Shown here: positions 49,175 to 59,737 of the stretch, one piece after another
Layout: each line of letters begins with the position of its first letter
How positions within the stretch are numbered: the stretch's first letter is position 1
The notes under the pieces: model-generated
Databases searched by the model: none
The model's input: only the letters and a program-made list of their open reading frames with translations
Told to the model about the DNA's origin: nothing
From: Rhodocollybia butyracea
Taxonomy: Eukaryota > Basidiomycota > Agaricomycetes > Agaricales > Omphalotaceae
Length of the DNA: 64,000 nucleotides
Assembly (NCBI GenBank): GCA_015501585.1
Contig: JADNRY010000202.1
Location: forward strand, 1-64,000
Direction of reading: 5' to 3'
Made by a program: the position numbers and the translations under genes

Positions 49175-50588
49175 ATGCCGCGAGAACGACCTACACCACT
49201 GCTTACATTCAACGAGACTCAACATTCATTCACCCCTACTTACGACGACGATAAACCAAGAAGACGGTGGTATCATAATGTTCCTCTCTACGGTGTGTCG
49301 AGCTTGTATGCTTGCTATAAAAGCTCTGCTGAGATATCTCCAACTCAGGCATCGTCTTTCTTATTCTGGCACCCCAACCTTCGATTCTCTTGGTGCTAAT
49401 CAATCACTACCTCCGGGCCCTCAGAGCACCTATTACCTTCACTATCCATCTACTTGTAATCTACACCATTACCTTCCTGCTGTTCTCTTCTCTCATTGTC
49501 CTGGTTGCAAGAGACCCAGGTCCCGTGAGTTGCGACGAACCAAACAACGACGCCGATGTTGGCGAAGAAGTCGGACTCACGGAAGCTTTAATGTCTCCGG
49601 ATGATTTTCTTGCGCCTGGAAAGTGGTGCCGTTCCTGTTGGGTGCGTCTTACATGGTTACTTCAGTGTCCCCGTTTATGAAATGTTTCTGGGTCTGCGCT
49701 CCAGGCTCCTAAACCAGATAGGACACATCATTGTTCTTTCTGTGGAAGATGTGTACTGAAAATGGGTAACGTACCTTTGACCAGCTAGCCTTTCATATGC
49801 TCAAAGCATCTCATTCTCAGACCACCATTGCCCCTGGTTAGGCAACCGATGCGTTGGTCATAGAACATATCCTGCTTTCATTCATTTCCTGTTTTGTATT
49901 ACCTTGCTTTCGATATACACTGCAGTCTTATGTGCACATGCGCTTTATTACGCGTTTAATAATCCCTACAGCATCGTGAGCAGATTAATCTTTGCAGATC
50001 TATTACCACCCCAACTATCTCATCCCTTACTTTGTGCAGGACGAATCTACACCAATCCATGAAATCCTTTTAACGTTTGCTGGAGTTACCTTTGCTCTGG
50101 TCATAGGGTCTTTTTTCATATACCACGTATATCTTGTCTCGTAAGTTAGTTTTGTTATCCCGTTGGCCTCTCACACACGTTTTCTTTAGGACGAATCAGA
50201 CAACATTAGAACATATCACTCCCTTTCTCTTACTTCGTTATGTGCCCGTTTTGCCTGCCACGGAGTCCAGTAGAACTTCTGAGCCTCCACATGAGCATGA
50301 ACTTTCCTATGCGCAAAGGCGATTGGTAAAGAGCGCACACGGGCGCATACGAATATATGATATCGGCATCAGGAAGAATTGGTCGCAGGTTTTCGGATGG
50401 AAGCGCCACGGCCTGATATACCGGATCCTGTGCGGGGGCGGCAGGTGAGTGGATATGGTTTGCACCAATGGGTTGCGCTAATTGTAATGTCTAGCATGGG
50501 AGATGGAAAATTGTTTCCGCGCAATGCGGACGCCGAGCAACTTTTGGCGCGCTTAGCAAGAGATTTAGCAGGGGACAAAGACACCTGA
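49175..50588 (+). CDS. DHHC palmitoyltransferase (PFA3/ZDHHC2-15 like)
   Basis: Membrane enzyme that attaches palmitate to cytosolic cysteines of target proteins. Hydrophobic segments: GIVFLILAPQPSILLVLI, then ITFTIHLLVIYTITFLLFSSL, FLFCITLLSIYTAVLCAHAL and EILLTFAGVTFALVIGSFFIY. The cysteine-rich core has CRSCWAPKPDRTHHCSFCGRC then DHHCPWLGNRCVG, the catalytic DHHC, with all zinc ligands present. Accessory motifs RDPGP (DPG), TNQTTLEH (TTxE) and IYDIGIRKNWSQVFG are all present and typical of the PFA3-like group. Introns lie near 49294-49351, 49641-49703, 49765-49820, 49974-50039, 50140-50189 and 50445-50493. The N-terminus MPRERPTPLLTF is cytosolic. About 370 residues; intact. Confidence 0.88.
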
Positions 50589-50889
50589 CTATACCATCGA
50601 AATTCGAATTCAAAGCTGGAGTCCATTACTGGGATAGCCCGAATGGATATGTATTATTTACCATCGCCGGGTGGGTACAAAGTGACTGTCGTGACAAAGA
50701 CTTCATAAAAATATTTATTGCTACTTGTAATGTATCCCCAGTAGATAATGAATCGGGGGTCTTGCCTTGGCGGCAAGGAGCTAAAATTATTGCCAATGAG
50801 CATTGGATATACGTCATTATAGTTATAGTGGCTATAATATAAAGCATTCCCCCTGAATCTTCAGCTTTGTCGTTTACTTTTTGTTCACC

Positions 50890-53800
50890 ATGGCTGAAAT
50901 AGTCGATGTTCACACTCTGGAAACGTCTGAAGACCTTCACCAACAGATTATCGATGGTCTAAAACAAGCCCCAGGCGACAAGACGCTGCCGACAATGTTG
51001 CTTTACGATGAAAGAGGCCTGAGGTTATACGACGATATCACTACCAAGGCTCCTGAATATTATCTCTTCAGCGCAGAAGAGGATATTTTGAAGAACCACG
51101 CTACCGAGATCGTGCTCGCCATGCATAACTCATCTGGTCTCGTACCAGGCGAAACCGTAATTGAGCTGGGCGCCGGGTGAATATTTCGGTTTTATTTCGG
51201 TTTTATTTCTAACAATGACAATAACCATGTCTTTACAGAGCTCTCCGCAAGACCTCACACGTCCTGCACGGGCTCTCTCAAATCGTCGACACGCCCAGCG
51301 ACAACCCACCAATCACATATTACGCTCTCGACTTGGAGAAACGCGAGCTTGAGCGTTGAGTTGATCATATATCATTATAGGCTTCGACTAATATACTGCT
51401 ACTAGGCACTTTGAACCAAATTTCTGCATCTGGTATCGGGTCAGATCTTGAAGGAAAGGTCCAAATCAAAGGAATGTGGGGTACTTACGACGATGGCTTG
51501 AAGTTCCTGCAGTCTTCAGGTCTTTCTAACCTTTCGACACTCGACAAATTGTCGAGATTGTCTAGTTTCAAAGCCGATAGTGCCACTTCGGCTTCTTCAG
51601 CCTCGTCAGATTCCTCGAGTACGCCTAATTCAGAAGTATCTCCCCCTTCGACGCCTGAGGAAATTCAGCCTCCTCTTCATATCATGTTTCTCGGATCGTC
51701 TCTTGGCAATTTCAATCGGGATGACTCATCTGCCTTCTTACGCTCTCTGCCTCTTCGCCCGGGATCCGGAGACACACTGCTATTGGGATTAGATCATGCC
51801 AATGAGAAGAGTCTGGTCGAAGAAGCTTATAATGATCCTCGCAATCACACTAAAAACTTTATCATGAACGGTTTGCGCGGGGCTGGCCGATTCTTAGGAA
51901 ATGAAACCTTGTTTTCCGAAGACAAATGGGATTACGTCAATGTAAGCTTTTTGGATATCAACCTTTGGCATTTACCGATTATTTAAACAGACGTACGATG
52001 AGATTGAACGTCAGTAACAATCTTTCCTCTCTCTCTCTCTCTCTCTCTCTCTTTGCGTTCTGCTGAGTGACATCGATTACTCAGGTCGCCACAAAGCTTT
52101 CTACAAGTCCAAGACTGCACAGACCGTACTGGTTCCCTCTGATAATCTTTCGGTCAATTTCCAGGAAAATGAGCTTATCAAAGTGGAGGAATCATGGAAG
52201 GTACGCCAATTATTATCGGCCGATCCATCGCCTATCTGAACATATCCACCTAGTTCTCTGAAGTTGACGTGCACAGACTGTTCTCCGAGAGTAATCTACG
52301 ACCTGTGCAAAGATGGATGGATACTGCCTCTCGATATTCTTTGTGGTTGTTGGAGCGTCCAGCATTCATATTTCCTCTTCTCAAGTCACCAAATGCATGC
52401 AACTCTGCTGGGGAGCTTGTTCCCAAAAAGGCATTATCATCTTCTCCATTTGGCGTTCCCTCTGTTCAAGAATGGGAGAACTTATGGGCTGCTTGGGATA
52501 TGATTACACTCCGAATGATACCGCCGTCGATGTTGTACCAAAAGCCCATCGATCTGCGCCATATCTGTCTGTTCTATCTCGGCCATATCCCAACTTTCCT
52601 GGACATCCATCTGTCGAGGTTATTGGATCAGCCGCATACTGAACCGGAAGAATTCAAGGTCAGTATTTCCATTCGTTTCGTATTTCTATGATAAATATTT
52701 ACTGTCTACAGGATATTTTCGAAGTAGGTGTTTTATTCACGAGTTCTCTCTCGACAACCACTTACGCCTTACAGCGAGGGATTGATCCAAGTGTCGATGA
52801 TCCCACTCAATGCCATGTATGTCGTTTGTCCTTGGATAGTTTAGTTTGGCTGACTAGTCAATGACAGCCTCATTCGGAGGTGCCCAACAACGACGATGAT
52901 TGGCCAAGCCTCAGTTCTATACTCTCCTTCCGCTCCCGCGTCCGAGCCCGTCTCATGAAGATATACGACGACATCGATACGGAAAAGCTGACACTGACGA
53001 GAAAAGTTGGCAGAGTCTTGTTCATGACCTTTGAGCATGAGGCCCTTCATGCTGAGACCCTTTTATACATGCTACTCCAACGCGCAGGCTCTGGGACAGT
53101 CCCGCCTCCTGGTTTCGCCGTTCCAGAGTGGAAATCGTTGGCGGCCAGCTGGAAGTCGCTACCATCATTAGAAGAAGACACAGTTGTCTTGGGACCTGCA
53201 GTTGTCGACATTGGCCATGATGATCCCGAAAACGATGACGAGCTCGAGGGGAATAAACTGAAAGTCGAAAACCATGAGTTTGGTTGGGACAATGAGCATC
53301 CCCGAAGGCAGGTTGAAGTGGGAGAATTTCGTATCAGTTGGAGGCCTATCACCAATGGGCAGTTTTACAATGTCTTCAAGATAAACAGAAGCATGTTCCA
53401 GATTCCCGCTAGCTGGATCGAGGAAGACGATGAAATCAGGGTAATTCTCCTTCATAGTCGCGGGATTTCACTTTGACAAGCCTTGGTGGCGTTTAGGTTC
53501 GCACCTTGTACGGACCAGTGCCCCTCGAAATCGCAGAGAACTGGCCGGTAATCGCGTCTTACAATGATTTGTCTACTTATGCCACAGTCAAAGGCGGACG
53601 TATCCCGACCGAGCCCGAGTTGCGACTATTCCACGACAAGTTTGAGTCTGGATATGAAGGCGGAGCCAATATTGGATTCCGGAACTGGCACCCAGTTCCG
53701 TACGTTGCCTCACGCTCGCTATTAATTATAGTATGCTAACCGTGGAATCTAGAGCCACCTCTGGTGGCAAACAAAATGGCCAAAAAGGCCATAACGGTGG

Positions 53801-54141
53801 AGTCTGGGAATGGACATCGACTGAATTTGACAAATACGACGGATTTGCGCCGTCGAAATTATATCCTGGGTGAGCGCGTCGGTTAGCCATGCTTTCGATG
53901 TACATGGTTTGACCTTTATCCACAGCTACTCGATGGACTTCTTCGATGGTGCTCATCAGGTCGTGGTGCGTGTCGGTTCTATAGATGGTTTCGAGTGACA
54001 CCTGATCTTTTGCATGTGGTCTAGCTTGGAGGCTCATATGCTACTATTCCCCGCATTGCGGAACGGAAGTCCGTCAGAAACTGGTATCAGCGTAACTATC
54101 CCTATTCATGGGTCGGTGCGCGCGTTGCGTATGATGTATGA
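50890..54141 (+). CDS. egt1: Ergothioneine biosynthesis protein Egt1 (EgtD-EgtB fusion)
   Basis: Bifunctional fungal enzyme, about 860 residues: the first half trimethylates histidine to hercynine with SAM (EgtD part), the second joins hercynine and cysteine to the sulfoxide (EgtB part, iron and oxygen dependent). The N-terminus MAEIVDVHTLETSEDLHQ leads into LYDERGLRLYDDITTKAPEYY, the family motif, and VIELGAGALRKTSHVLHGL (SAM loop). The EgtB part begins around 52264. It has HIPTFLDIHLSRLL and later MTFEHEALHAETLLYM (DinB-type metal site H...HxxxHxE), then a sulfatase-modifying-factor fold with GNxxEF-like VWEWTSTEFD, RIPTEPELR and WVGARVAYDV at the end. At least ten introns, all plausible; the frame is intact throughout. 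One intron near 52012-52084 holds a (CT)n tract. Cytosolic. Confidence 0.93.
52026..52054 (+). repeat. (CT)n microsatellite in an egt1 intron
   Basis: About thirteen CT units in a row near the 5' side of an intron. It doubles as a long pyrimidine tract, though too far from the acceptor (52084) to act as its own polypyrimidine tract. Its length probably varies between strains. Confidence 0.75.
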
Positions 54142-54429
54142 TTCTTGAGCGAGCGAAGATGGGCAGCACGATGTAGCTATGAGCTTAAGCCAAATTTTCT
54201 ACCTGTATAATTCCAAGTGCCGATCAATGTATATATGTATCTCGAAATGTCAAATAAACAGTTGGTTCCTCGATGGCGGGTACAAATTCCATCTACCGGG
54301 TAGATGGATAGGTAGATGGATAGTGATCGTGCGAAAGAGTCATAGTCTTGCTGCAGGTCTCCATATGGTGATTGCACATGTACATGGCAATGGATTCTAT
54401 CGTTTCACCCGCTTTCAACTTACGCTTCC
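54142..54429. other. Intergenic with a small palindrome
   Basis: CCATCTACC and GGTAGATGG face each other across one base at about 54291-54309, followed by a further partly repeated GTAGATGGATAG. This may form a hairpin near the 3' end of egt1. No gene is supported. Confidence 0.4.
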
Positions 54430-56018
54430 ATGCCCTCTGCAAGCTCACCATATTACTCGGCCTCAAATCTTCCTCAAAGTCCTGCATACTCTGAAGTACA
54501 GCTCCTTCCAAGGTCACGGTCTTCTGGGACTTTCCTCAAGCAGTCTAGGCACGGTATAGCTAGTATAACATTGACCGGCCAGGATGGGGATCTTCCCGCG
54601 TATGGGTCGGGTGGAATTGTTGATGGAATAATTAGTTTTACAAAAACAGAGGATATAACAAGTATAGAAATCAAGGTGCGAACTGCCTAGATTTCTGAAC
54701 ACTCGCATATACTGAGGGGTATCGGTGATACAAGATAGAAGGACGTCTACAGTTAAAAGAGATCGCAGAGGGAGGTACTGTGGACAACAGGATATGCCTT
54801 GCCAGCGCACTGCTCTGGTCAAAAGAGCAGAATACTCACTGCCCCAGTTCTTGTCCTTTTCGGTTAACTTTACCGTCAACTTTTGATCTCGAGGGTCAAT
54901 CATATGTATGTACTTAATGGCCGCGTTGCTGATAAGAACTGACGGTGTGAACAGAATCTTCCCCCGACGTATTCCGTGAAATTATCTGGCCTTCCTGGGT
55001 TTACTGCTCTGGCTGAGGCAAGTGTTTCTATACGAGTGACTGTGTAGGACCGGTTTTCATGAAGCTGTACAGTACTCTATATGTGCTGCTATAGGGAGAG
55101 CTAGTTTCCTAGGTATTGGTGCTGGAACCACGTAGGCCGCAAAATATGTTATTGGATGCGAAATTTCTCATTGTCGCTTCCAGAATTCTGGCAGCACCGT
55201 TTGTATACTATCCCCGCACACGACCAGCTGCACCTTTGCCTGCTCCACTACACCTTTCACAGAACGGCTTCGAGGGAACATCTGATTGGCAGCTTTATGA
55301 ATCCACTATCACAGCCCGTCGTTCGTCTTTACAGGATATCAAGACGCGTATATATGTTCCCATTTCTCGCATTTTTTCCGCCTCGCAAGGTATTCCGTTC
55401 CATGTAACGTTTGAATCGTCTGCCGTATCCTTGGCTTCTTTCTTGCCTTTTGGACCTTCTGGACTGCATCCAAAAAAGCCCACCAGGGTACAGATAATGC
55501 GTCAAGTTGCTGTTGATGTTAGGTATAGGAGTCCTCACATACCCCCAATTTTTTCTCATGGTGATATGCATAGGAACGAGATGGTTTTTGGAACTAAAAC
55601 AGACATGTGGAGGGTAGATTGTCTCGGGGAGGCCATATTTAAACATGTGGTCAGTTCGTAAATTATAACTTGAAAACTACAGCTGATTTTGTTGGCGCAT
55701 AGGGCGATGGCCCTACATGGACATCGTTCTCTGGTCACATTCCTGTTGATCCCTCCATAAAGGTTATGGGTTTCAAAGCAGGAGGTTTAACTGTTGCAGT
55801 GAGTTTGAACTTCACCCTTCTATTGTTGTCCGCTCAAAGTGTATTTTTAGGATTGCATACTTTTCTCTATGACGCCTCCTGAGCCCCGAAAATCACCATT
55901 CAACGAGCTGAGACAAGTCGTTCCAATTCGTTTGACAACTGATCCATGGGCTGGTGGATTTGCGAATCATAATGAATCGGAATTGTCTGTGCTTTCGCTG
56001 AATAGTAGCTTAGAATGA
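54430..56018 (+). CDS. Arrestin-like protein, copy 3 (divergent)
   Basis: Distant relative of the two genes at 10172 and 20773. Exons begin 54430-54675 and 54735-54905, followed by about five more, the last ending at 56018. The same order of blocks is found: Ser/Pro-rich lead, ASITLTGQDGDLPAYGSGGIVDG (like the VLLMDQEEGVLIPAYGRQSTV block of copy 1), a GRLQL strand, YYPRTRP (shared with both other copies), IMRQVAVDVR (like YLMRQVAADV) and a C-terminal ESELSVLSLNSSLE. About 400 residues. Arrestin fold and adaptor role are inferred from this pattern alone. The copy is intact as far as can be seen, but its intron ends near 55060-55112 and 55525-55570 were placed by homology to the paralogues. Confidence 0.6.
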
Positions 56019-56229
56019 GATAAAAATTGTATGGGATGGCGTGCCTTTCCTCATACTAAAGAGTGCTTTTGTGGGCAATTTTCTGTAACAGTAGTGTACA
56101 TAGTAGGCTGAGAGAAGGCGGGATAGGCATTATACAATATATTACTCGAGTCCCAATTAGCCTGGACATGATGGTTCGTATGTTCTGTTCGCCTGCGGGT
56201 GACCGTGACTACATAGTATGCCCATATTT

Positions 56230-58265
56230 CTATGATAAAAGGTTTCTAAAATACCTCTCAATCCCGTCTACATCTCTAACGATGGCCCCTACGTGTCCGT
56301 CAGGTCTAACTAAAACTACTACTCCTGGGCTGGCTTCTTCAAGGTTGACTCCCCTCAAATATGTGTAGTACGCTTGTTCTCTAGTATCCAATAATTCGTC
56401 GAAATCAACTTGTGCCCCGCCGACCACAGATGACTGAGAGCTGGGATAGATGACGAGAACCCTCAATATTTCAGATGGATACCTTCCAAGGGCTTGCAAT
56501 AACGCTTGTGACGTCTGAAACCCCAAGATTCCTGTAAAAACAAGTGCGGTGTGGGCTGTTGTTTTCAATATATCGAACAAGCTCGTTATGGTTCCCTTCC
56601 GGCTAGCAGGACTGATGAACTTCAATCCTCCAGCCTCAGGTGCTCGATCGCCTCCCCTCACAGGCTCGTCGGGGATATTTTGTACGGGTCCAAGACCTCC
56701 GCCGGTGGCTGGACCTCATCTAGGACGATAGGACTGCCCCGGTAATTGATACCGAACATGCGGAGTTCAAAACCACGAGTCGGCCAATTGATTGTGCCAA
56801 TTTTATGCTGGGACTGGAAGGTCTGCTTGAATAGCGTCGTAGTCTTTCCAAGCATTGCAGCTATAACGCGGACACGTTCGATGGTGTAGGATTCAAGGAG
56901 GCTATGTGGAGCAAATTTCTTGTGGACCAGTGATATCTTCCAAACAAGGTTGAAGACATCCTGGATGCCTGAGTTCAAACCCTATACAACGGAAGCTCAA
57001 GTTAGTTTTTAAAAGCATGAACAAATAATGAAGCTATAAACCTGGCCACCCGTTGGGCTGTGAACATGAGCAGCATCTCAAAGGCGTCTTATTGGTGTTT
57101 ACATTCGGAAGCAGGTGAACATGGGAGCTTACCTCCAGCAATATAAACCCTCCCTTTGCCAAAACTGTCTACCATGCGAATATTTGGCCTAAGTTACAAA
57201 AATGTCAGGAGCCAGCTCACTTCATTGCTATATACAAATACCTCCATATGCCTGCTCCAACCAACTCTCCAAACTTGTAATCCGTTCGTCCACTGTATCT
57301 ATAGAACAATTCGATCAAAGCATCCCGGTCTCTGGAGATCTTCGTAAGTTCCTCGAAGTCAAACTCTTGTCCAGCAATCATGATCTGGGTACGAGTGTCA
57401 ACTCGAACCTCGGTGGGAGTGGAATGTTGGGCTGAGTGAGAAGACAGGTATGGTCGGAGTATGACAGCTTTTTTCGAAATATCTCCCCATATCTTGGTGT
57501 GCTGTGACGAATAAAAGGTTTTCAGTTAGTAGATTGATCATGAGCTTCATAAAATACGCATACATCGTCCCCCATCCATTTAAAAGACGAATGTCCCCGA
57601 TTAACATTGCCATAGAATATGATTCACCCACGAAGCTGCATCCCAACTGCTTACGCACGACACTGTGCGCGCCTTCAGCGCCAATGAGCCAGTCGAAATG
57701 TGCTACCTCTGTCTTAGTGGACTTGTCCTCACCCAGCTGGGTTTTGAGCATTGTTGCAGAAACTATACTATCAGAATCTGGAGAGCATTCGTATGACACG
57801 AGTTCTGTACCGAGTTCAACTTGACACCCGTAATCTTTGAATAAAAAAGAGCGCAAAATAGCTTCGTGGTCGACTTGACCGATGATTCGGGGAGCAAAAT
57901 ACGGTTTATCGGGTGTCGGCTTGATTTCCTCCACTTTTCCATTGTATGCGATCAATGGAGGCTCACCGTTATCTGGGCTGGTGTACTGATGCATATCTTG
58001 AACTGGGCCAGAAGCTTGCCAAATCTCGTCGAGCACTCCTAGAAACCTGTACAGTTCCAGCGTCCGGGGCATAATACCGGGTCCACGATAACCCGTCCGA
58101 AATTCCATCTCCTTCGTAATGATACGTACAGAAAGACCATCCCGAAGAAAGAGTAAAGCGGAGACTAGACCAACTGGACCTGCACCAGCCTGCTGGGAAT
58201 GAATATTTATTACCACGGAAGAAATAGAAGCGTACAATTAGGACATTTACGCGGTTTGAGGACAT
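56230..58265 (-). CDS. FAD-dependent aromatic monooxygenase (phenol hydroxylase type), two frame breaks
   Basis: Class A flavin monooxygenase, about 600 residues. Start MSSNRVNVLI, then across an intron AGAGPVGLVSALLFLRDGLSV (FAD GxGxxG site). It continues RGPGIMPRTLELY, WLIGAEGAHSVVRK and RVYIAGDAAHVHSPTGGQGLN (the GD and DG-type FAD and NAD(P)H motifs). After that come a thioredoxin-like C-terminal region (GDRAPEAGGLKF, SILRVLVIYPSS) and the end VRPDGHVGAIVRDVDGIERYF. The frame breaks twice: at the C run 57569-57573, where one more base would link GWGDD to HTKIWGD across an intron, and near 56705-56720, where one base is missing before PDEPVRGGDRAP. It hydroxylates phenolic rings in the family; substrate unknown. 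Introns lie near 58195-58240, 57500-57560 and 57000-57130. Confidence 0.82.
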
Positions 58266-59648
58266 AATTATTTGAGTGAGGACGATGTACAGTCTGGGTT
58301 TTATAGTGAAATGAAAATCAGTAGAGCGCTCATTATTTTAGCGAATTTAGCCGTCAATTGTTTATTTAAACGAAATTTAGCCGGCCATCAGTTCTCGCAG
58401 GTTCTCGCATCCCCTTAAGAGAATCAAGCGCTCACTGTGACGCCCCTTGCAAGAAGTTTTTCAAAATCTACCATGTCCTACCAGTATTGCTGGTGGAGGG
58501 GTGGAGGAGTAGGAGAGGTGTTCGGGAGTATTAGGTACTGTAAAGGGCGTTGGGATGGAGCAATGAAGATGAAGGAGTTGCGTTTATTACTCGGACTCCG
58601 ATACGAGCCCAGATAGTTTGTTCTGCCTACTAAGTGGTCCTCGTATCTCTATCCAAGTGATAACTTTTTGACGGTGTCTAGACTACTATGTTAGTGTTGC
58701 TATTGGCTGTAGACCGGTAGCGCACAGGCAGACCTGGAACCTCCAGGTCCAACCTAATCAGTCCATTCTATACACGAGGTCAGACTTCACATTTACGATC
58801 GCCAACTTCAAACCAGATGCCATTCAAGTTGTCAGCGACCGTTGTGCGGCACTTGGCTTCGTTGAGTTTATTTCCAACACAAATCTTTCCCTAGAATCGT
58901 TTTTAAACCAGTGAAAGGGAAGTTTCGTATTTTACCAAACTCCTTTTCTGCGGTCCTATGGTGTGCCTCGGCATCCAGCGTCGCGAAGAAGTGAGTCAAC
59001 AGCCGTACCGAATTTAATCAAATCCTCAGTACATTTAAGATCCTCTTACCATTACTGGCAGGCATTACGAGGGTACATATATTACTCTTGCTGGTGGGTT
59101 GCGATGAAGGGTGTGTAAACCTAGAGATGTCTCATTCTTTCAGTTAGTACTTGGTTAGTACCAGTAGATCTGGAATATCAATGCATCACGGCCACCATCG
59201 GAGCTCTACTACATGGCACGCCCCAAAGCCTACACTACAACGACGGTGCTGGATACTGCCTGGCAATGATGTGGTTAAGTCCGCCTGACAATTTTTGTCT
59301 GGAAGGCTGCTGGAAGGGCGTGTTGGCCAGTGTTGTTTACAACTTTACAAGTTGATATTCTTCTTTTATTGATAAGGCAAGCGGCGGGGACGGTACAGTC
59401 GACCTTCGGGAGTGAAGGAAATCGCGACAACATGGTACGGATGAAAGAACGATTAGATTACCTAATGCGTAACAGAGTATAAGTAACTACTGTAGAACGA
59501 CCGAGCACAAGAACATATGGTCTAACATTTATTATCAACCCGCTGGCTCTAACTTTAACGGTGTTGTACCATATTTTCCCTCCCATTGCTTCTATACCTA
59601 GCCACCTAAGCCTCCCAATAAAAAATAGTCAAGTGCGTGCGGTCCAAG
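58266..59648. other. Intergenic, no gene seen
   Basis: About 1.4 kb without any open frame worth calling. A short direct pair (AATTTAGCCG) lies at about 58340 and 58375. The base composition does not differ clearly from other spacers. Confidence 0.45.
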
Positions 59649-59677
59649 GCGGTCCGGCGCTCAAGCGCTCGGACCGC
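59649..59677. repeat. GC-rich palindrome before the DEAH helicase gene
   Basis: GCGGTCCGGCGCT (59649-59661) faces AGCGCTCGGACCGC (59664-59677) with a one-base bulge and a two-base loop. Another GCGGTCC precedes it by ten bases (59639-59645). It is followed at once by an eleven-base T run and lies about 60 bases before the ATG at 59738. The CGG and CCG triplets resemble sites of Zn2Cys6 regulators, but the palindrome could also be a cruciform or polymerase-slippage product. Confidence 0.5.
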
Positions 59678-59737
59678 GTGTTTTTTTTTTTGGTAATTTT
59701 TGTTTCTTGCAGCTTTCGGAATTGACTGTCTCATGCC

